A stretch of 64,000 nt of DNA, from positions 78,494 to 142,493 of the forward strand of contig PNNH01000079.1 of NCBI GenBank assembly GCA_013824165.1, written 5' to 3'. Shown piece by piece: positions 59,921 to 64,000 of the stretch; position 1 is the stretch's first letter, and each line of letters starts with the position of its first letter. The stretch comes from Methylibium sp. (GTDB lineage: Bacteria > Pseudomonadota > Gammaproteobacteria > Burkholderiales > Burkholderiaceae_C). Both the position numbers and the translations under genes were made by a program. The notes below the pieces were generated by a model, which saw nothing but the letters and a program-made list of their open reading frames with translations, was not told the DNA's origin and ran no database searches.

Positions 59921-62344
59921 TCAGTGCTGGGATTCCAGGCCTTTGCTGAGTTCGGCCAGCTGCTTGCGCGTCCTGGCCGTCGCGCGCTCCAGCAGATAGG
60001 CGTTCTCGAAGGCCTTCAGGCGGCCTGACTCGCACATCTTGCGCAGCATGCGGGCCGTCATCGTGACGGTTTCCTGATGCTTGCTGCCTTGGGTGAAGAT
60101 GAAGAAGCTGCGTCCGGCGCTGATATGCGCCAGTCGCACCTTGCGCCAGGCCTCGCCGGTATTCATCTGATAGGCAAAGCCGAGCTGCAGATGCTGGATC
60201 AGCAATTCGCCTTCACTGGGCTCAGGCGCTTCCGCGCTGGGCAGACCGTCGATGCTGACGTCGACCGCCTGCAGCGGCGCTTCGGCACCGAGGTCGATGT
60301 CGACCTGGCCGCTCCAGTCGACGCGACTCTCATCCACCAGGCCCAGGCGCTTGGCTTCGTCGGGCGAGAGCCGCTCGCCGATGTCGAGTTCGGCCGGGAC
60401 GCTCACCTGGCCGCCGGCCGGCAGATCCTGCTCGCTGGGTGGGGCGCAGCCGAAAACGCCTTCAAGCTGCTTGGCCAGCAGGTTGTAGTCGAGCGGGCTC
60501 AGCCCCTGGCCCTTCAGCGAGTCGGCATGGGCGGGCAGCAGTTCGCCGAAGAAGCTCTTGCGCGCGTCTTCGGGCCAGCGGATCAGGTCCATCCCCTCGT
60601 TGAGCGTGCGCATCAGCGACGGCAGCTGGCTCAGGAAGGCCTGGCGCTGCGCGGTGCCGCCCTTGGGCTGCACGCTGATCACCAGGTCGCGTGCGGCCTG
60701 GCGAAGACGTGTTTCGCGCTGCGCATCACCCGATGCATCACGCGAAGCCAGCACGATGGCCTGGCTCCAGACCTGGGCCAGGAAGCTGCGCAGGAACTCC
60801 GGCATCGGCACGCCGGCCAACGAGGACTGCAACTGCTGCATATAGCGCTGCTGCAGCCTGAGATCGGTTTCCTTGCGTTCGACGACCGCGGCCGCATTGC
60901 CCTGCGCCTGCAGGGCCTTGGCCGTCTGCTCGCTGATGAAGGCCTCAAGCGCGTCCAGCTTGTTGGCGTAGACGTCCATGCGGTCGAAGTCGCCCAGTGC
61001 CACTTCCTGCACCAGCTCGCGGACCTGGGCGAGGAACTCGCGCCCAGGGTCTTCGGCGAAGTCATCGAAGGCGCAGGCCAGCGAGGCAATGCGGTTGACG
61101 AAACGGCGCACCGGATGGCGTCGTGTCGAGAAGAAGCTGCGATCCCCCAGCGCTGCGCGCAGCACCGGCAGCTGCAGCCGGGCCAGCAGGCGCGCCATCT
61201 GCGGCGGCACCTTGGGGTCAGACAGGATCTGGTCGAACAGGCTGCCGACCACGTCGATCACCATGTGGTCCAACTGCCCGGTGGCCGCCTGGCGCAGCGC
61301 GTCGCGATGCTGGTGGATCAGATTGGGGGGCAGGTAGGCGCCAGCCTGGCCGGTCCAGCCGGTGGCGGCGGCTGCTTCATCCCAGCCTTGGCCGAAACCG
61401 CCGGTTTCAGCACCGAAGCCGGTATCGGCCGGCAAGCCTCCAGGCGCCGCCGGCATGTGGGCCAGGCGGCGCAGCAGGTCCATCATCTGCACATCGACCG
61501 ATCCCATGCCGCCCTGGGCCTGACGAGATCCCGCCGGGTAGCTGCCGCCGCCTGTCGGCGCGCCTGTGAAGCCGTGGCCTGACGGGGTGCCGTGAAAGCC
61601 GCCTCCGGTGCTCAGTCCGCCGCCGCGGCTCACGCCGTCGTGGCCAGACAGGGATTGCTGGCTTGACAGGCTGCCGGCCTGGGTATGTGCGCCATGGACG
61701 GAATGTCCACCGGAGTCGGCGCCCCGCACGCGCAGATCTTGCGGTTTGAGTCCGCGACTGCGGAACAGCTCCACGATGTCGGCGTAGCAGGACTTCAGTT
61801 CCGGGGACAGCGCTCGGGTCAGCTCATCGATGAGGATCTGCCGCGTCTGCTCGTCGTCGGTGATGGCATGGATCGCATCAAGCAAGGCCTGCGCGATCAA
61901 TTCCGGGCGAAGCGGATTGCGCTCGCCGCTCTGGCTGAGATCGGGCAGGTAGGACTGCACCTCGCGCAGCTCCCATTCGCTCTGGTGTCCGATCGCCAGG
62001 CCGATGCGGTCGGCGGCGACCATGGCATCGACCTGCTCGTCGTCCATCAGCGAAAGCTCGGTCCAGTCCTTGGCTTTGGTGGCTGGCGCCACGGCCTTGT
62101 TCTGCTGCTCACCGGCCATCAGGCCGCGCAGGCTTTGGTAGAAGCGCTGGCCGAACAGGGCTTGTTGCTTGCGGAACAGGAACTGCGCCGACAGCAGGGC
62201 GTCGCGGCGCTTGATCTGCCCGGCTGACAGCGCTGCCATCCCCATGCCCTCGGCGCCGCGCTCAGCCGCCTGCTCGGCAGCCGTGCGGATGCGTTGCAGC
62301 GCGGCTTCCAGATGGGGGTTGAGGCGAGGTTCGATCAAATTCAT
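59921..62344 (-). CDS. DUF1631 family protein
   Basis: The ATG at 62344 gives 807 residues. The protein is cytoplasmic, without signal or membrane helix. The N-terminal part (LNPHLEAALQRIRTAAEQAAERG, LSLMDDEQVDAMVAADRIGLAIGHQSEWELREVQSYL) and the C-terminal half (FFSTRRHPVRRFVNRIASLACAFDDFAEDPGREFLAQVRELVQEV, LHLGFAYQMNTGEAWRKVRLAHISAGRSFFIFTQGS) follow the DUF1631 pattern. A Gly/Ser/His-rich low-complexity linker (residues about 215-290) separates the parts. Members are common in beta- and gammaproteobacteria; function is not established. It converges with the pdxA-family gene. Confidence 0.85.
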   Translation of the reverse strand: MNLIEPRLNPHLEAALQRIRTAAEQAAERGAEGMGMAALSAGQIKRRDALLSAQFLFRKQQALFGQRFYQSLRGLMAGEQQNKAVAPATKAKDWTELSLMDDEQVDAMVAADRIGLAIGHQSEWELREVQSYLPDLSQSGERNPLRPELIAQALLDAIHAITDDEQTRQILIDELTRALSPELKSCYADIVELFRSRGLKPQDLRVRGADSGGHSVHGAHTQAGSLSSQQSLSGHDGVSRGGGLSTGGGFHGTPSGHGFTGAPTGGGSYPAGSRQAQGGMGSVDVQMMDLLRRLAHMPAAPGGLPADTGFGAETGGFGQGWDEAAAATGWTGQAGAYLPPNLIHQHRDALRQAATGQLDHMVIDVVGSLFDQILSDPKVPPQMARLLARLQLPVLRAALGDRSFFSTRRHPVRRFVNRIASLACAFDDFAEDPGREFLAQVRELVQEVALGDFDRMDVYANKLDALEAFISEQTAKALQAQGNAAAVVERKETDLRLQQRYMQQLQSSLAGVPMPEFLRSFLAQVWSQAIVLASRDASGDAQRETRLRQAARDLVISVQPKGGTAQRQAFLSQLPSLMRTLNEGMDLIRWPEDARKSFFGELLPAHADSLKGQGLSPLDYNLLAKQLEGVFGCAPPSEQDLPAGGQVSVPAELDIGERLSPDEAKRLGLVDESRVDWSGQVDIDLGAEAPLQAVDVSIDGLPSAEAPEPSEGELLIQHLQLGFAYQMNTGEAWRKVRLAHISAGRSFFIFTQGSKHQETVTMTARMLRKMCESGRLKAFENAYLLERATARTRKQLAELSKGLESQH

Positions 62345-62508
62345 GGCTCGCAAGCTTAGCCGTGGAGTGCACGCCACGATCTTGCTTGCAAGTATCGCTT
62401 CAAAGTCAGCCTGCCATAGGCAGGTGGCGGTGCTCAGCCCCTGCGCACACGCGCATTAGCTGACACCTGCGCCTGCTGTTACTGCCGGTTACCCGGCCGC
62501 CGCCATGC

Positions 62509-62961
62509 TCAGGACTTCTTGGCCTGCAGTGCGTCGCGGATCTCGCGCAGCAGTTGGATGTCCTCGGGCGTCGGGGCCGGCTCGGCCGGGGCTGCCGGGG
62601 CTGGCGCGTTGTCACGCTTGAGGCGGTTGATCTGCTTGATCATCAGGAAAATGATGAAGGCCAGGATCATGAAGTTGACCAGCACGGTCAAAAAGCTGCC
62701 GTAGGCAAACATCGGCACGCCGGCCTTGGCCAGCGCCTCGTAGGTCATCGGGCCCTTGAAGTCGGCCGGCGGGTTGGACAGCAGAATGAAATAGTTGCTG
62801 AAGTCCAGGCCGCCCACCAGCTTGCCCACCAGGGGCATGATCAGGTCCTTGACGATCGAGTCCACGATCTTGCCGAAGGCACCACCGATGATGACACCGA
62901 CGGCGAGGTCGACCACATTGCCTTTGACGGCAAACTCTTTGAACTCGGACATGAAGCTCAT
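62509..62961 (-). CDS. mscL: Large-conductance mechanosensitive channel
   Basis: The 150-residue protein has the MscL layout: [55 protein letters not shown] (TM1 with the gate region), a periplasmic loop, and [25 protein letters not shown] (TM2). A charged C-terminal helix with [13 protein letters not shown] follows. It opens under membrane tension to release solutes during osmotic downshift. The 164-nt gap downstream towards the DUF1631 gene holds a small hairpin (CCTGCC-ata-GGCAGG, 62410-62424). Confidence 0.97.
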   Translation of the reverse strand: MSFMSEFKEFAVKGNVVDLAVGVIIGGAFGKIVDSIVKDLIMPLVGKLVGGLDFSNYFILLSNPPADFKGPMTYEALAKAGVPMFAYGSFLTVLVNFMILAFIIFLMIKQINRLKRDNAPAPAAPAEPAPTPEDIQLLREIRDALQAKKS

Positions 62962-63103
62962 GCATTCCTCCTGCTAAACGTGGCCGCATTCTGCCTGAGC
63001 GCACTTGCTGCGAATCGGGTAAAACGAGTGTGTTTTGGTGCCCCGACGTCGCGCAAATGAGGCGTTGACGGTGAGTTCGGGGTTCAGCAGCGGTCGGGTC
63101 CGC

Positions 63104-63109
63104 TAGAAT
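63104..63109 (+). promoter_or_regulatory. Candidate -10 element of the petABC operon
   Basis: TAGAAT lies 42 nt upstream of the petA start, in the 189-nt gap between mscL and petA. A TTGACG at 63065 is too far (33 nt) to be its -35. The element is a good -10 match on its own; the upstream contact is uncertain. Confidence 0.4.
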
Positions 63110-63150
63110 CCGGGGTTGCCCCCGATCAGAAGTCTCGTTTGAGGATACTC

Positions 63151-63747
63151 ATGAGTGACCAGCAAGTGGATCACGGCAAGCGCACCTGGCTCATCGCCAC
63201 TGGTTGCGCTGGCGCCGTTGGCGGCGTAGCCACCGCCGTGCCCTTTGTCAGTACTTTTTCGCCGTCCGAGCGTGCCAAGGCCGCCGGTGCTGCTGTTGAA
63301 GTCGATATCAGCGCCCTCAAGCCAGGCGAGAAGCTGACTGTCGAATGGCGAGGCAAGCCCGTGTGGATCATCCGCCGCACGCCCGAGCAGCTTGAATCGC
63401 TGAAGGCGACGGAAACGCAGTTGGCCGATCCGCTTTCGGATCGCAAGGCCTACCCGACTCCGGCGTACGCGAAGAACCAGCATCGCTCGATCAAGCCTGA
63501 GCTCTTTGTTGGCGTTGGCATCTGCTCGCACCTGGGCTGCTCGCCCAGTGATAAGTTCCAGACCGGCGCGCAGCCTTCGCTGCCGGATGACTGGCATGGC
63601 GGCTTCCTGTGCCCTTGCCATGGCTCGACCTTCGATATGGCGGGTCGCGTCTTCAAGAACAAGCCGGCCCCCGATAACCTCGAGGTGCCTCCCCATATGT
63701 ATCTGTCCGACACCAAGCTGCTGATTGGTGAGGACAAGAAGGCCTGA
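63151..63747 (+). CDS. petA: Ubiquinol-cytochrome c reductase iron-sulfur (Rieske) subunit
   Basis: From ATG 63151 the protein has 198 residues. The N-terminus carries a membrane anchor/Tat-type signal (HGKRTWLIATGCAGAVGGVATAVPF). The Rieske domain has CSHLGC (Cys125, His127, Cys130) and CPCHGS (Cys154, Cys156, His157), which bind the 2Fe-2S cluster and form the disulfide. The Tat motif is Lys10-Arg11 instead of Arg-Arg. It passes electrons from ubiquinol to cytochrome c1 in the bc1 complex. petB follows 19 nt later. Confidence 0.97.
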   Translation: MSDQQVDHGKRTWLIATGCAGAVGGVATAVPFVSTFSPSERAKAAGAAVEVDISALKPGEKLTVEWRGKPVWIIRRTPEQLESLKATETQLADPLSDRKAYPTPAYAKNQHRSIKPELFVGVGICSHLGCSPSDKFQTGAQPSLPDDWHGGFLCPCHGSTFDMAGRVFKNKPAPDNLEVPPHMYLSDTKLLIGEDKKA

Positions 63748-63766
63748 CGGCACGGAAGAGGCAAGC

Positions 63767-64000
63767 ATGGCAACTTTCAAGGAACTCCCCGCCAGCGCCC
63801 CTGTCGGCGCCAAGGTCACCAACTGGCTTGAGAACCGGTTCCCGACCGCGTTCGATGCCTACAAGGTGCACATGTCGGAGTACTACGCTCCGAAGAACTT
63901 CAACTTCTGGTACTTCTTCGGCTCGCTGGCGCTGCTGGTGCTGGTGATCCAGATCGTCACCGGCATCTTCCTGGTGATGCACTACAAGCCGGACGCCAAT
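63767..64000 (+). CDS. petB: Cytochrome b subunit of the bc1 complex (3' end outside window)
   Basis: The frame begins at ATG 63767 (GGAAGAGG about 9-14 nt upstream) and runs past the window end; only the first 78 residues are present. They read as a PetB N-terminus: TNWLENRFPTAFDAYKVHMSEYYAPKNFNFWYFFGSLALLVLVIQIVTGIFLVMHY, with the first transmembrane helix at the right place. The haem-ligand histidines lie beyond the window. It is the membrane core that binds two b haems and ubiquinol. Confidence 0.95.
   Translation, partial: MATFKELPASAPVGAKVTNWLENRFPTAFDAYKVHMSEYYAPKNFNFWYFFGSLALLVLVIQIVTGIFLVMHYKPDAN

Noticed and set aside
60077..61582. Long plus-strand frame opposite the DUF1631 gene
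   Set aside because: Antisense frame of low complexity; the minus-strand protein has consistent family features.
63065..63070. TTGACG as the -35 of petA
   Set aside because: It is 33 nt from the TAGAAT element, too far for a sigma-70 promoter.

Overview
The window is GC-rich (about two thirds GC by eye) bacterial chromosome with densely packed genes. The gene set and order (argB, slmA, hisI-hisE-tatABC, a DegQ-type protease, Nif3-like gene, mscL and petAB, plus tripartite-tricarboxylate 'Bug' binding protein and LexA-controlled imuA-imuB-dnaE2) point to a betaproteobacterium of the order Burkholderiales, probably the Rubrivivax/Leptothrix/Roseateles side of the order. I cannot name a species. 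No rRNA, tRNA, CRISPR array, insertion sequence or prophage was seen.

Region 1 (0.5-10.8 kb, minus strand) is the most distinctive part: a copper locus of twelve genes. It holds two DUF2946 genes that look like CruR copper-sensing upstream ORFs (each with CxxC and a C-terminal RGPP), two PCu(A)C periplasmic copper chaperones, a TonB-dependent receptor, an Asp-box beta-propeller with a CECC motif, a thioredoxin-fold protein, two small membrane proteins, a MbnP/MbnH pair (a copper-binding protein and its MauG-like di-haem partner) and a beta-barrel-like protein. Each DUF2946 gene is followed by an unusually long gap (117 and 126 nt), and most of the other genes touch or overlap. This suggests two tandem copper-repressed modules controlled after transcription starts.

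Region 2 (10.8-22 kb) is a mosaic: a formate/nitrite-type channel, an SbmA/YddA-type ABC exporter coupled to a small RusA-like protein, a solute-binding protein, glutathione S-transferase, cupin, S9 peptidase, VOC and DUF1801 proteins, a two-gene membrane pair with a SLATT-like member, a YdeI-family protein and a rhodanese lipoprotein. Region 3 (22.1-27.8 kb) is the SOS mutagenesis operon imuA-imuB-dnaE2 behind a perfect LexA box. A GNAT acetyltransferase and an M16 peptidase follow.

Region 4 (31.5-41.3 kb) has a Crp/Fnr regulator divergent from an eight-gene operon: acyl-CoA synthetase, a complete branched-chain-amino-acid-type ABC importer (livG, livH, livM, binding protein, livF), a small protein and a PaaK-like ligase. 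Coupling import to CoA activation of an organic acid is a reasonable reading. Five stacked hairpins lie between the binding-protein gene and livF. Region 5 (41.3-48 kb) has a chemoreceptor, a Bug binding protein, gamma-carbonic anhydrase, cupin, VOC protein, dtd and a CDF metal transporter, with several hairpin-rich intergenic repeats.

Region 6 (48-64 kb) is largely housekeeping: argB, a DMT exporter, a HAD nucleotidase, an orphan NarL-type response regulator, slmA, a DUF815 ATPase, mutT-like, hisI, hisE, hinT-like, tatABC, a DegQ-like protease, Nif3-like, a pdxA-family gene, DUF1631, mscL and the start of the cytochrome bc1 operon. The window cuts the first gene (HAD phosphatase) and the last (petB).
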